A stretch of 64,000 bases of DNA, from positions 62,001 through 126,000 of the forward strand of contig JAEUJQ010000059.1 in assembly GCA_016793095.1 (NCBI GenBank), in the 5' to 3' direction. The position numbers and the translations under genes are program-made. The notes under the pieces were generated by a model that had not been told where the DNA came from, did no database searches, and saw only the letters and a program-made list of their open reading frames with translations. This stretch comes from Myxococcaceae bacterium. Its GTDB lineage: Bacteria > Myxococcota > Myxococcia > Myxococcales > Myxococcaceae. Shown in pieces: positions 31,754-40,534 of this stretch; the stretch's first letter is position 1, and each line of letters starts with the position of its first letter.

Positions 31754-32500
31754 TCAGCCCTTCACGACAGGGCAGCCCCAGCCGTCGTAGCTGCCCTCGA
31801 GCGCCAGGATGACGTCGAGCACCTCGGCGACGAAGGCGTCCGCCTGGCCGTCGGCGAGGGCGTCGTCGCGGTGGAACTGCAGGCCCACCCGACCGTCTTC
31901 GCGGGCCTCGGGCTCGTCGGTGTCGAAGCCGGCGGCCTTCAGCCGCGTCGCCGCTTCCTGTGCCTGGCCGGTGGTCTCGAAGAAGGCGAGGTGATCGACC
32001 GTGCGGGCCACCGTCAGCACGTCGCCGGCCTGCTGCAGTTGCTCGAGCAGCGAGCGGTTCGCGATGGCCTGGTACGAATACGGGTCCGGGTAGAGGAACT
32101 CCGTGTACATGCCCCAGTCGGGGTCGTCGGCCGCGAGGTACTCGAGCGTGTACTCGCCGAGGTCGCCGACGAGCCCCTTCAGGTCGTCCAGCTTCGGGCC
32201 GCTCTCGCGGGGCAGGTAGAAGAAGAACTCGGTCGCGCCGCGCGTCACCAACCGCCCTACGAACAGCGCGTCGGTCCTGGCCGTCAGCGCGTCGACGAGC
32301 CGGTCTTCGAGAGCGCCCATGGCCTCCAGCTCGGACGCGTCTCGCAGTCCGTCTGGCCGGGGCGTGAGCAGCGGCACCCGCAGCTGCAGCCTCAGCGGGT
32401 GCGATGCGGCCGGCTCGGCGTTCAGGTCCACGACGAACGAGGCGGGGTGCTCATCGAGGTTCGTCAGGTAGAAGCCGAAGTTCGGTTGCCAGCGGGACAT
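31754..32500 (-). CDS. DUF695 domain protein with RraB-like C-terminal domain
   Basis: 248 aa. Residues 1-125 have the DUF695 pattern (WQPNFGFYLTNLDEHPASF; late FFFYLPRESG). Residues 130-248 resemble RraB/DUF1260, the RNase E regulator fold: TVDHLAFFETTGQAQEAATR, AAGFDTDEPE, then VGLQFHRDD. This pairing is seen in other bacteria. If the RraB-like half is functional it would modulate RNase E-type mRNA decay; that is inference from fold. ATG 32500 has no good ribosome-binding site; GTG 32509 is an alternative. Confidence 0.7.
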   Translation of the reverse strand: MSRWQPNFGFYLTNLDEHPASFVVDLNAEPAASHPLRLQLRVPLLTPRPDGLRDASELEAMGALEDRLVDALTARTDALFVGRLVTRGATEFFFYLPRESGPKLDDLKGLVGDLGEYTLEYLAADDPDWGMYTEFLYPDPYSYQAIANRSLLEQLQQAGDVLTVARTVDHLAFFETTGQAQEAATRLKAAGFDTDEPEAREDGRVGLQFHRDDALADGQADAFVAEVLDVILALEGSYDGWGCPVVKG

Positions 32501-32649
32501 GGGGCTCACCGTACCGCAGCGGGCTGTCGCGCGGGCTTTCGTCTCGGGGCGCCTGTCACGCGAGACCGTCGGTGCGAGGTCACTGCCGGGCTTGCCTCAC
32601 CTGCCGTTGGCGTCGCCCCGTCAGTCCGACTACCCTCGACGAGGGGCTC

Positions 32650-34056
32650 ATGAGCGACTCACCACGGTCACCTGGACTTCGTGCAGAAGAGCTGGCGATC
32701 CTCGCGCTCTGCATCGCTGGCGTGCTCGTGGCGGGGCTGGTGCAGCACATCGTCGTGCTGGGAGTGTCCCCAAGCCCTCTCCGGCTCCTGATGCCGCTCA
32801 TCGTCGGCGCCACGTTCGGCACGTTGCTGATCGCGGTGCGCCGCGTTCGCGCGCGGGAGCGCAAGGCCCGCGAGCTGGTGGAGCAGCAGGCGGCCCAGAT
32901 TCGTGCGCTGAACGAGCGGCTCTCCGACGCGGTGCGCTCGCAGGGGCGCGAGCTGAAGAGCGCGGGGGACATGCTGGTCGAGTCGAACCGGCTGAACGGC
33001 GCCGGCTTGCTCGCCAGCGGAGTCGCGCACGACTTCAACAACCTGCTCACCATCGTGCTCTCGGGCGCCAGCTTCCTGCAGGAACACGTCAAGGGCGCCG
33101 AAGACGCCGAGGTCGTCGAGTCGCTGCTGTCGGCAGGGGAGCGCGGGGCGAACCTGACCCGTCAGTTGTTGGCGTTCGCGAGGCCCTGGAAGGCCAGCCG
33201 CGAGGTGCGTTGCCTCAACCGCACGACGGACGAGCTGACGCCCCTCTTGAGGCGGGTGCTGGGCCGCGAGGTCGAGGTGCGGGTGTCGCTCGCGCAGGGC
33301 GAGCTGCCCGTGTCGGCCGGGCGGGGACCGATCGAGCAGGTGCTGCTGAACCTCGCGATGAACGCCCGTGACGCCATGCCGGGGCGAGGCTCGTTCTCGA
33401 TCACGACCAGTCGCGACGGGGCCGAGGCCATCCTCGAGGTCTCGGACTCGGGTGTGGGGATGTCGCCCGAGGTGCAAGCGAGGATCTTCGAGACGTTCTT
33501 CTCGACGAAGGGCGAAGGGCGCGGCTCGGGCATCGGCCTCGCGGTGGTGCAGTCCATCGTTCAGCACGCCGGAGGGTCGATCGGAGTCCAGTCTGCGCTC
33601 GGGTCGGGCACGACGTTTCGGCTGCGCTTCCCGCTCGCTCAGGAGTCCGCGCCCGTTCAGAGCACCCCATCGGGCGGCGTGGTGTCGCTGTCGAGCGGCG
33701 TGGTGGTGCTCGCGGACGACGACGCGCAGGTTCGGGCCGCGGCCAGCACCGTGCTCGCCCGGCTTGGCCTGTCGGGGCGTGCGGTGGCCGGCCAGCGCGA
33801 GGCGGTCGAGGCGCTCCAGTCGATCGACCCGGACCAGGTCCGCGCGCTGGTGACGGATCTGCTCCTCGCCGATGGCGACGGGCTCTCGCTCGCGGTCCAG
33901 GTGCGTGCGACGCATCCGCGGCTGCCCATCGTCCTCACCTCGGCCTCAGACGCCTCGCTCACCGACTCCGCGATCGTGGGGCTCGCGAAGCCGTACGGGT
34001 TCGCGCAACTGCAAGAGGCGCTGAGTCGAGCGGCGAAGCTCGTCGCTCCGAGGTGA
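32650..34056 (+). CDS. Hybrid histidine kinase with C-terminal receiver domain
   Basis: 468 aa. Two TM helices (about 14-36 and 44-62) with almost no periplasmic loop, a coiled-coil linker, then HisKA with phospho-acceptor His127 in SGVAHDFNNLL. HATPase_c follows (N box NLAMNARDAM, G1 DSGVGM, G2 GSGIGLAVV), and a receiver domain from about 345 (VVLADDDAQ, phospho-acceptor region VTDLLLADG, Lys in LAKPYG). With no sensor loop it probably senses a membrane or cytoplasmic cue. GAGGGG precedes the ATG. No response regulator is adjacent. Confidence 0.9.
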   Translation: MSDSPRSPGLRAEELAILALCIAGVLVAGLVQHIVVLGVSPSPLRLLMPLIVGATFGTLLIAVRRVRARERKARELVEQQAAQIRALNERLSDAVRSQGRELKSAGDMLVESNRLNGAGLLASGVAHDFNNLLTIVLSGASFLQEHVKGAEDAEVVESLLSAGERGANLTRQLLAFARPWKASREVRCLNRTTDELTPLLRRVLGREVEVRVSLAQGELPVSAGRGPIEQVLLNLAMNARDAMPGRGSFSITTSRDGAEAILEVSDSGVGMSPEVQARIFETFFSTKGEGRGSGIGLAVVQSIVQHAGGSIGVQSALGSGTTFRLRFPLAQESAPVQSTPSGGVVSLSSGVVVLADDDAQVRAAASTVLARLGLSGRAVAGQREAVEALQSIDPDQVRALVTDLLLADGDGLSLAVQVRATHPRLPIVLTSASDASLTDSAIVGLAKPYGFAQLQEALSRAAKLVAPR

Positions 34057-34111
34057 GTGTTCGCGGTCGCTTTCAGTTGCATTGCGCTCCGTGGCGCGGA
34101 AGAGCGCGCTC

Positions 34112-34738
34112 ATGCCGATTCGCCGTGGAGCGCTCTCGTTCGCCCGCTTCCGTCTCGACGGGAGCCTTCCCCGCGACACCCGCCGCTGGCTGCTGAAGGC
34201 GCTCGAGGCGCGAGCCTTCGAGGGCATCGATCCGAAGGGCGAGGAGGACCGCGCGTCGGGCTTCGTCTCGCTCGAGCAGCCCGAGGTGGCCGAGTTCGGC
34301 GCTGGCGAGGTGTTTCGCGGCATGAGCGCCCTCTTCGCGTGGCGCGTCGAGAAGCTGCGCGTCCCCTCGCAGGTGATCCGCACGCAGCTGGCCGAGTGGG
34401 CGCAGGCGTTCGAGCAGAAGAACGGCCGCGCTCCGGGCCGGCGCGAGAAGACCGAGCAGAAGGACGCCATTCGGCGCGCGCTGCGCAGCAAGACCGAGCC
34501 AGGCGTGAAGGTGTTCGACGTCAGCCTCGACCTCGCGGCGAAGGAGCTGCAGATCTGGGCGACCACGCGGTCCGTCGTCGAGGAGGTGACCGAGGCGCTC
34601 GAGAGCGGCCTCGAGGTGAGGCTGGTGCCGTGCGTGCCCGCTTCGCAGGTGGACGCCGAGACGCTCGATCGGCTGGCGCCCACGACCGAGCTGTTCGGCG
34701 ATGAGCTCGCCACCCGGCGGCCCGAAGGAGGTGCGTGA
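34112..34738 (+). CDS. RdgC-like protein
   Basis: 208 aa. Order and spacing of elements resemble RdgC, the ring-shaped DNA-binding recombination protein: an FRGMSALFAWRVEKLRVPSQ core, a basic helix GRAPGRREKTEQKDAIRR, and an IWATTRSVVEEVTEAL segment near the end. It is shorter than E. coli RdgC (303 aa), so the ring-closing C-terminus differs. Assignment is by pattern only. Its stop overlaps the start of the next gene (TGATG), an operon partner of unknown function. Confidence 0.6.
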   Translation: MPIRRGALSFARFRLDGSLPRDTRRWLLKALEARAFEGIDPKGEEDRASGFVSLEQPEVAEFGAGEVFRGMSALFAWRVEKLRVPSQVIRTQLAEWAQAFEQKNGRAPGRREKTEQKDAIRRALRSKTEPGVKVFDVSLDLAAKELQIWATTRSVVEEVTEALESGLEVRLVPCVPASQVDAETLDRLAPTTELFGDELATRRPEGGA

Positions 34739-35361
34739 TGGCGGCGCGCAAGGCAGCGACGGCCGAGACGAAGTTCATGCGCGGCGACACCGGCGTCGAT
34801 GGCGCGGCCACGAAGGAGCAGGCCGATCCCGTCGAGGCCGAGCAGGCGAAGGCGCGCGAGGCGCTCTACCGCGGGCGCACGTGGCTCGGCCGAGAGTGCC
34901 TGACGTGGATTCTGTTCAGGAGCAACGACACCAACCCCATCGCCACCCTCGACGACGAGCCGGTGAGGGTGCTCTTCAACGGCCGCCTCACCCTGCGCGC
35001 GGCCGCGGGCGACATCACCGAGGTCGCGGTGAAGGGCGTCAACGCGCCGTACGCGAAGCTGATCCGCCAGGCGGCCGATCGGGGCTTGCTGGTGCACTCG
35101 GCGCGGCTCACCTTCACCTGGCAGGAGCGCAGCTACGACTTCACCCTCGACGCCGAGCACTTCGACGTGCGGGGGGGCAAGACGCCCGAGCTGATGAAGG
35201 AGGAGGAAGACGAGAAGGTGACCGAGCGGCTCGAGCACGTCGCGACCCTGGGGCGGCTGATCGACGCCACGGTGACGCGCTTCATGGCGCTCCGGTCTTC
35301 GCCCCAGTGGAAGAAGACGATCGTGCCCGAGCTGAAGGCATGGATGCGGGAGAACGGCTGA
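34738..35361 (+). CDS. Hypothetical partner of the RdgC-like protein
   Basis: 207 aa, coupled to the RdgC-like gene by a one-base stop/start overlap. N-terminal 45 residues are polar and likely disordered. The middle has beta structure (CLTWILFRSNDTNPIATL, EPVRVLFNGRLTL) and the end is helical (KVTERLEHVATLGRLIDATVTRFMAL). The segment from about 100 to 150 (LLVHSARLTFTWQERSYDFTL) resembles the corresponding part of RdgC-type proteins only loosely. No known family assigned. Confidence 0.7.
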   Translation: MAARKAATAETKFMRGDTGVDGAATKEQADPVEAEQAKAREALYRGRTWLGRECLTWILFRSNDTNPIATLDDEPVRVLFNGRLTLRAAAGDITEVAVKGVNAPYAKLIRQAADRGLLVHSARLTFTWQERSYDFTLDAEHFDVRGGKTPELMKEEEDEKVTERLEHVATLGRLIDATVTRFMALRSSPQWKKTIVPELKAWMRENG

Positions 35362-35499
35362 TCAGGAACTCCGAGGGGTTCGAGGGCTTGACCCGTGGGA
35401 GCGCATGACATAGACGCGGCAGCCTTTCCGGCGTCTGCTGTCAAGCCCGACCGGAACTCGCTTCGCAAGAACGAGCTGAACGAAAACGAGGACATCACG

Positions 35500-35808
35500 A
35501 TGTACGCCGTCATCCGGACTGGTGGAAAGCAGTATCGCGTGGCCGAAGGGGACGTCATTCGCATCGAGAAGATCGCGGGTGACTCCGGGGCCGAGGTGAA
35601 GTTCGACGAAGTGCTGATGGTCGGTGGCAGCGACTCCCCGAAGGTGGGGCGTCCGACGGTGTCGGGCGCGAAGGTGACCGGCAAGATCGTGCGTCAGACG
35701 AAGGCCCGCCGCGTCATCCACTTCCGCAAGGAGAAGGAAGGCTGGACCCGCATGCGCGGTCACCGGCAGCCCTTCACCGAGGTCAAGATCACGGGCGTCA
35801 CGGCCTGA
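35500..35808 (+). CDS. rplU: 50S ribosomal protein L21
   Basis: 102 aa, normal length. [14 protein letters not shown] at the N-terminus and [20 protein letters not shown] near the end are L21 signatures; the latter contacts 23S rRNA. First gene of the classic rplU-rpmA-obgE cluster. The 138 bp between the previous gene and this start is a likely promoter/leader region, but no defined element was recognised in it. Confidence 0.98.
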   Translation: MYAVIRTGGKQYRVAEGDVIRIEKIAGDSGAEVKFDEVLMVGGSDSPKVGRPTVSGAKVTGKIVRQTKARRVIHFRKEKEGWTRMRGHRQPFTEVKITGVTA

Positions 35809-35844
35809 TCGTTCACCACTTCACCGAAGAAGGACTCGACTTCC

Positions 35845-36108
35845 ATGGCACACAAAAAAGGGCAGGGCTCCTCCCGCAACGGTCGTGATTCGAACTCGCA
35901 GCGCCGCGGCATGAAGGTGTCGGGCGGGCAGCTCGTTCAGGCCGGTTCGATCATCATCCGCCAGCTGGGCACGAAGCTGCACCCCGGCAACAACGTTCGC
36001 GCGGGTCGCGATCACACGCTGTTCGCGCTGATCGACGGCGTCGTCACCTTCGAGCGCAAGGACAAGAAGCGCAAGCAGGTGTCGGTGTACGCGCCGAAGA
36101 CGGCCTGA
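35845..36108 (+). CDS. rpmA: 50S ribosomal protein L27
   Basis: 87 aa. [20 protein letters not shown] and [21 protein letters not shown] are L27 signatures; the N-terminal tail reaches the peptidyl-transferase centre. There is no N-terminal cleavage extension of the Firmicutes type. It starts 36 bp after rplU. Confidence 0.98.
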   Translation: MAHKKGQGSSRNGRDSNSQRRGMKVSGGQLVQAGSIIIRQLGTKLHPGNNVRAGRDHTLFALIDGVVTFERKDKKRKQVSVYAPKTA

Positions 36109-36191
36109 GCGGGCGTCGGTTGGCTCACGTGAGCGGGTCGTGTTCCGCGCCCAGTCCGGGGTGGAGCCGGCCCGCTTCGTATTCAGGGGCG

Positions 36192-36337
36192 ACTTCGCGA
36201 GCGACGCCTGAGCGCAGGCGGAATCGAGCTGAGGAACCGCGAGATGAAGCCGGAGACGAAGGCGGGAGCGAAGCGATCCACCCTGACCGCGCTCACTTCG
36301 CGAGCGACGCCTGAGCGCAGGCGGAATCGAGCTGAGG
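36192..36337. repeat. Perfect 43-bp direct repeat in the obgE leader
   Basis: The same 43 bases (starting ACTTCGCGAGCGACGCCTGA, ending GAGCTGAGG) occur at 36192-36234 and 36295-36337. The second copy ends three bases before the obgE ATG and supplies its GAGG ribosome-binding site. The first copy is followed 8 bases later by GATGAAG, similar to the start of obgE, as if the leader and start had been duplicated. The rpmA-obgE gap (36109-36340) otherwise contains only a 12-bp palindrome at 36123-36134. Confidence 0.85.
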
Positions 36338-36340
36338 GAC

Positions 36341-37510
36341 ATGAAGTTCGTCGATGAGGTGCGCATCAAGGTGAAGGCCGGAGACGGCGGCAACGGCGCC
36401 GTCGCGTTCCGTCGCGAGAAGTACGTCGACAAGGGCGGCCCGTCGGGCGGTGACGGCGGCAACGGGGGCTCTGTCGTGCTGAAGGCGACCGAGCAGCTCA
36501 CCACGTTGCTCGACTTCCGATACCAGCAGCACTACCGCGCGAAGAACGGCCAGCACGGCATGGGCAGCGACATGAACGGCGCGGGCTCCGACGACCTGGT
36601 GCTCGAGGCCCCGGTGGGAACGGTGGTGCGCGACGCCGCCACCGGTGAGGAGCTGGTCGATCTCTCGGTACCCGGCCAGACGTTCGTGGTGGCGAAGGGC
36701 GGCCGGGGCGGGCTGGGCAACATCAACTTCGCGACCTCGACGCGACAGACGCCGCGCTTCGCGCAGGACGGCACGCCGGGCGAGGAGCGGGAGCTGCTGC
36801 TCGAGCTCAAGCTGCTCGCCGACGTCGGCATCGTCGGCTTTCCGAACGCGGGCAAGTCGACGCTGATCAGCCGGGTCTCGCGGGCGAAGCCGAAGGTGGC
36901 CGACTACCCGTTCACCACGCTGGTGCCGAACCTGGGCGTGGTGCCCTACAAGGACCGGCGCTCCTTCGTGATGGCCGACATCCCCGGCCTCATCGAGGGC
37001 GCGAGCGAGGGCGCGGGGCTGGGCCACCAGTTCCTGCGGCACGTCGAGCGCTGCCGCGTGCTGGTGCACCTCGTCGATCTGTCGGGCGTGGTCGAGGGGC
37101 GCGACCCGGTGAAGGACTTCGACGCCATCAACACCGAGCTGAAGAAGTACAGCGCGGCGCTGGCCCAGAAGCCGATGATCGTGGTGGCGAACAAGCTCGA
37201 TCTGCCGGACGCGCGCGAGGCGCTGCCGAAGTTCCTCTCGGCGATGGCGAAGCGCCGCATCGGGTTGCTCGAGCTCTCCGGGGCGACGGGACAGGGACTC
37301 GACGGGCTGCTCGACGCCTGCGCGCGGGTGCTGTTCTCGCAGGCCTCGCTCAAGACCCGCGCGCGCACCGCCGACGCGCCGCGCACCATCGTCACCGCCG
37401 AGACGGCCTTCCGGGCGCCGAGACCTGCCGAGGCGTCGAAGCCCGCTCGCAAGCCGGCCGCGAAGGCGAAGGCGAAGGCGAAGGGGAAGGGCGTGAGGGC
37501 CCGGGCGTGA
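36341..37510 (+). CDS. obgE: Obg family GTPase (CgtA)
   Basis: 389 aa essential GTPase of 50S assembly. Obg fold at 1-158 with its Gly-rich loops (GDGGNGAVAFRREKYV, GGPSGGDGGNGGSV), G1 GFPNAGKST, G2/switch I DYPFTTLVPNLG, G3 DIPGLIEGA, G4 NKLD. The C-terminus lacks an OCT domain and is a Lys/Ala/Arg-rich tail. The translation start uses GAGG within a 43-bp repeat. Its stop overlaps the GTG of the TrmH-type gene by four bases. Confidence 0.97.
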   Translation: MKFVDEVRIKVKAGDGGNGAVAFRREKYVDKGGPSGGDGGNGGSVVLKATEQLTTLLDFRYQQHYRAKNGQHGMGSDMNGAGSDDLVLEAPVGTVVRDAATGEELVDLSVPGQTFVVAKGGRGGLGNINFATSTRQTPRFAQDGTPGEERELLLELKLLADVGIVGFPNAGKSTLISRVSRAKPKVADYPFTTLVPNLGVVPYKDRRSFVMADIPGLIEGASEGAGLGHQFLRHVERCRVLVHLVDLSGVVEGRDPVKDFDAINTELKKYSAALAQKPMIVVANKLDLPDAREALPKFLSAMAKRRIGLLELSGATGQGLDGLLDACARVLFSQASLKTRARTADAPRTIVTAETAFRAPRPAEASKPARKPAAKAKAKAKGKGVRARA

Positions 37511-38190
37511 GCGGGGGCGGGCCGAAGTACGAGGTGCACGAGGGCGCGCCGCTGCCTGACGAGCTGCTGCTGCCGCCGCGCAAGGAGCGCATCGAGCAGG
37601 TGATCGCCAACCGCACCCGCAACCTCGTGGTGGTGCTCGATCGGCTCGAAGACAGCTTCAACATGGCGGCGGTGCTGCGCACCTGCGAGGCCATGGGCGT
37701 GCAGGAGGTCCACGTCATCCGCAACAAGGACGTGCCGTGGTCGCCCAACACGAAGGTGACGCAGGGCTGCGACAAGTGGCTCGAGCTCACCCGGTACGAC
37801 GACTTCACCGCCTGCCACCGGGCGCTGAAGGAGCGCGGCTTCTCGATTCAGGTGTCGGCGGTGCGCGACGGCGCGAGGAGCCTCTTCGAGCTGAAGTTCG
37901 ATCAGAAGGTCGCGCTGGTGTTCGGCAACGAGCGCTTCGGGGTGTCCGACGAGGTGCTGTCGCTGGCCGACGGCGTCTTCTGGCTGCCGATGCTGGGCTT
38001 CACGCAGAGCCTCAACATCTCGGCGGCGGCGAGCGCCTGCATCACCCGCGCGGTGGCGTGGCGGCTCGAGCACCTGGGGCGGCACGGCGATCTGCCCGAG
38101 GGCGACGCAGCGGTGCTGCGCGAGCGCTTCAAGCTCCTGTCGGTCAAGCAGCGGGGGCGGCTGTACGGGGCGCACGTGAAGAGGGGCTGA
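37507..38190 (+). CDS. trmH: tRNA (guanosine-2'-O-)-methyltransferase, TrmH/SpoU family
   Basis: 227 aa SPOUT methyltransferase. Motif 1 SFNMAAVLRTCEAMGV (Arg in the catalytic position), motif 2 ALVFGNERFGVSDEVL and motif 3 LGFTQSLNISAAASA form the trefoil knot that binds SAM. Size and the NTKVTQGCDKWL segment agree with TrmH (Gm18) rather than RlmB. It acts on tRNA in the cytoplasm. GTG start overlapping the obgE stop. Confidence 0.9.
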   Translation: MSGGGPKYEVHEGAPLPDELLLPPRKERIEQVIANRTRNLVVVLDRLEDSFNMAAVLRTCEAMGVQEVHVIRNKDVPWSPNTKVTQGCDKWLELTRYDDFTACHRALKERGFSIQVSAVRDGARSLFELKFDQKVALVFGNERFGVSDEVLSLADGVFWLPMLGFTQSLNISAAASACITRAVAWRLEHLGRHGDLPEGDAAVLRERFKLLSVKQRGRLYGAHVKRG

Positions 38191-38247
38191 GGGGGCGCGT
38201 CGAAGCCCACGACAGCCGTTTTCCGAACGAATAGGAGGCCTTCCACC

Positions 38248-39081
38248 ATGCTCGCCCACGCGTTCCTCGCGCTGCTCGTGACCCAGGTGCCCGACGGCAA
38301 CCCGATCGCCCTGAGCGCGAAGAAGGCGACCGCGGCTCGTGACGCGGGGACACCCGCGGGCGTGGCGGTGAAGGGCAAGGCCGACGCGGGCGTGGTGGGG
38401 GTGATGGACGCCGGCGTGGCGGGCCTGGCCGACGCGGGCCCGCCGATGGCGCCCGAGGTGAAGGCGCTCGTCGATCGCATGCAGGCCTTCTACGAGACGA
38501 CGTCGGACTTCTCGGCCGACTTCCGGCAGGACTACTTCTACAAGCTGAGCAAGCGCACGCAGACGTCGACGGGCACGGTCATCTTCCGCAAGCCGGGGCT
38601 CATGCGCTGGGACTACGCGAAGCCGTCGCCGAAGACGTTCGTGCTGGCAGGCGTGAAGGTCTACATGCACGACCCCGAGGCGAAGCTGCTCACCGTCGCG
38701 AGCATCGGCACCAGCAAGCTGTCGGCGTCGGTCACCTTCCTCTTCGGGCAGGGCAAGCTCGCCGACGAGTTCGCCATCTCGAAGAAGGACTGCGGGAAGT
38801 GCACGGGCACCCTGCTGCAGCTCGACCCGCTGGTGCCCGACACGCGCTTCACGCGCATCCTGCTCGAGGTCGATCCAAAGACGGCGCAGGTGCTCAAGAG
38901 CACCGTGGTGGATCCCGACGGCAGTGAGAACGCCATCGCCTTCCTCAACCTGAAGACGAACACCGGCCCCGCGTTCGATGGCGGCGTCGGCAGCGTGGAT
39001 CCGCGCTTCAAGCTGACGCCCCCGCCCGACACCCAGGTGCAGGACTTCACCCTCGGCGTCGGCGCGCAGCCGAAGCCCTGA
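38248..39081 (+). CDS. lolA: LolA-like outer-membrane lipoprotein carrier
   Basis: 277 aa, longer than usual LolA (about 200). The LolA core starts near residue 75: RMQAFYETTSDFSADFRQDY, then GTVIFRKPGLMRWDYAKP, the classic carrier signature for the convex beta-sheet. A short N-terminal signal-like segment is followed by an Ala/Gly/Asp insertion with DAG repeats (about 30-65). It should carry lipoproteins through the periplasm. AGGAGG lies upstream of the ATG. Confidence 0.88.
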   Translation: MLAHAFLALLVTQVPDGNPIALSAKKATAARDAGTPAGVAVKGKADAGVVGVMDAGVAGLADAGPPMAPEVKALVDRMQAFYETTSDFSADFRQDYFYKLSKRTQTSTGTVIFRKPGLMRWDYAKPSPKTFVLAGVKVYMHDPEAKLLTVASIGTSKLSASVTFLFGQGKLADEFAISKKDCGKCTGTLLQLDPLVPDTRFTRILLEVDPKTAQVLKSTVVDPDGSENAIAFLNLKTNTGPAFDGGVGSVDPRFKLTPPPDTQVQDFTLGVGAQPKP

Positions 39082-39358
39082 GACAGGCCACGAACGTCCT
39101 GGTTGCGAAGCCAGTGCGGGGTGGGCGCGCGGTCGATTCGGTGTCCGGTGTTCGGCGTGAGTGACCGCACCGTCTCCTTCGTCGCGCGTGCGCTGAGGAG
39201 CAACACTCGTGGCTCGTCGAGGATGTCCCAGCCCTCGCGAAGTCCACCAGCGCTGGTGATGACCCGCGCGGCGGCTGGTTTTCTCACGGAACGAGAGGCT
39301 GTGCGTACCAGTTGGGAGACACGCACGCGCTCCAGCGACTCGGCTATGGGACGGCGCC

Positions 39359-40507
39359 ATGGTTCGACTCCCTGCGCTCGTGGTCGTCCTTGTACTCTCG
39401 TCCTGCCAGTGCGGTCCGGGCGGGGTCAGTGTCACTGAGCCGAGACGAGGCGGAGGTGTGGCGGGTGGCTCCGTGGCGGGTGGCTCCGTGGCGGGTGGCT
39501 CCGTGGCGGGTGGCTCTGCGGCGGGTGGCTCCGCGGCGGGTGGCTCTGTCGCTGGTGGCTTCGTGGCAGGCGGCTCCGCGGCAGGTGGCTCGGTCGCTGG
39601 TGGCTTCGTGGCAGGCGGCTCCGCGGCGGGTGGCTCCGCGGCAGGTGGCTCGTCGGCGGGTGGCTCGTCGGCGGGTGGCTCCGCAGGTGGCTCGTCGGCG
39701 GGTGGATCTTCGGCGGGTGGCGCCACGGCGGGTGGCTCGGTCGCTGGGGGCTCCGCGGCCGGTGGGACTGGCGACGCCGGCTTCGTCGAGGTGGTCTACG
39801 GCCACAGCGCCGACACCCTCTACGCGCTCGATCCGGTGACGAAGGCAGTGCGTCGGGTCGGCTCCTTCAGCTGCGCGTTCGACATCACGGACCTCGCCAT
39901 CGACGGCCAGGGCAACGCCTTCATCGTGGGCTTCTCCGGCTTCTATCGGCTCGATCTCACCAACGCCGCCTGCACGGCGATCAACACGGTGCTCACGTAC
40001 CCGAACTCGCTCTCCTTCGTGCCGAAGGGAACGCTCGACCCGAACGTCGAGGTGCTCGTCGCGTACTCGGGGCGCTTCTACAACCGCATCAACACCACCA
40101 CCGGCGCGATGCAGCAGATCGGCTCTGGGCTGCCGAGCGGCTTCGAGTCGTCGGGTGACATCGTCTCGGTGCAGGACGGCGGCACGTTCCTCACGGTGAA
40201 GAACATGTTCTCGAACCCGATGTGCGACGACTGCCTGCTCCAGGTGAACCCCGTCACCGGCGGGCTGATCCGCAACTACGGCCCCATTCCGTACACGAAC
40301 GTCTACGGCATCGCCTACTGGGGTGGAGCGGTCTACGGCTTCACCCAGGCCGGGCAGTTGTTCGAGATCGGCCCCAACGGCACGGGCATCATCACCCGAC
40401 CGATCACCATCCCGAACGCCCCGCCGGGGTTGAGCTTCAACGGCGCTGGCTCGAGCACCGCGGTGCCGGTCTTCTCGCGGGACGGCGGCGGCATCAGCAT
40501 CGACTGA
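39359..40507 (+). CDS. Lipoprotein with (GGSxA)n spacer and beta-propeller-like domain
   Basis: 382 aa. Lipobox VLSSC, then about 105 residues of a Gly-Gly-Ser-x-Ala repeat that acts as a long flexible stalk. The C-terminal 240 residues contain repeated beta-strand motifs (DTLYALDPVTKAVRRVG, GNAFIVGFSGFYRLDLTN, RFYNRINTTTGAMQQIG, LLQVNPVTGGLI), typical of a beta-propeller of the outer surface. Preceded by 277 bp (39082-39358) with no recognisable gene. Confidence 0.75.
   Translation: MVRLPALVVVLVLSSCQCGPGGVSVTEPRRGGGVAGGSVAGGSVAGGSVAGGSAAGGSAAGGSVAGGFVAGGSAAGGSVAGGFVAGGSAAGGSAAGGSSAGGSSAGGSAGGSSAGGSSAGGATAGGSVAGGSAAGGTGDAGFVEVVYGHSADTLYALDPVTKAVRRVGSFSCAFDITDLAIDGQGNAFIVGFSGFYRLDLTNAACTAINTVLTYPNSLSFVPKGTLDPNVEVLVAYSGRFYNRINTTTGAMQQIGSGLPSGFESSGDIVSVQDGGTFLTVKNMFSNPMCDDCLLQVNPVTGGLIRNYGPIPYTNVYGIAYWGGAVYGFTQAGQLFEIGPNGTGIITRPITIPNAPPGLSFNGAGSSTAVPVFSRDGGGISID
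39456..39768. repeat. 15-bp coding minisatellite encoding (GGSxA)n
   Basis: About 20 imperfect tandem copies of a 15-base unit of the type GCGGGTGGCTCCGTG inside the lipoprotein gene. Substitutions keep the Gly-Gly-Ser-x-Ala reading and unit length, with one shorter unit. Such arrays can expand or contract in frame, changing stalk length. Confidence 0.9.
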
Positions 40508-40534
40508 TCGCACGCACGGGCTACGCTCACGACC

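Noticed and set aside
36123-36134. 12-bp palindrome GCTCACGTGAGC as a terminator after rpmA
   Set aside because: No loop and no T-tract; rpmA and obgE are likely co-transcribed.
36946-39726. A 926-codon open minus-strand frame
   Set aside because: It is antisense to obgE, trmH, lolA and the GGS lipoprotein; composition is Arg/His/Leu-rich low-complexity typical of shadows in high-GC DNA.
39456-39768. Tandem repeats as a CRISPR array
   Set aside because: Units are contiguous 15-bp coding repeats with no spacers.
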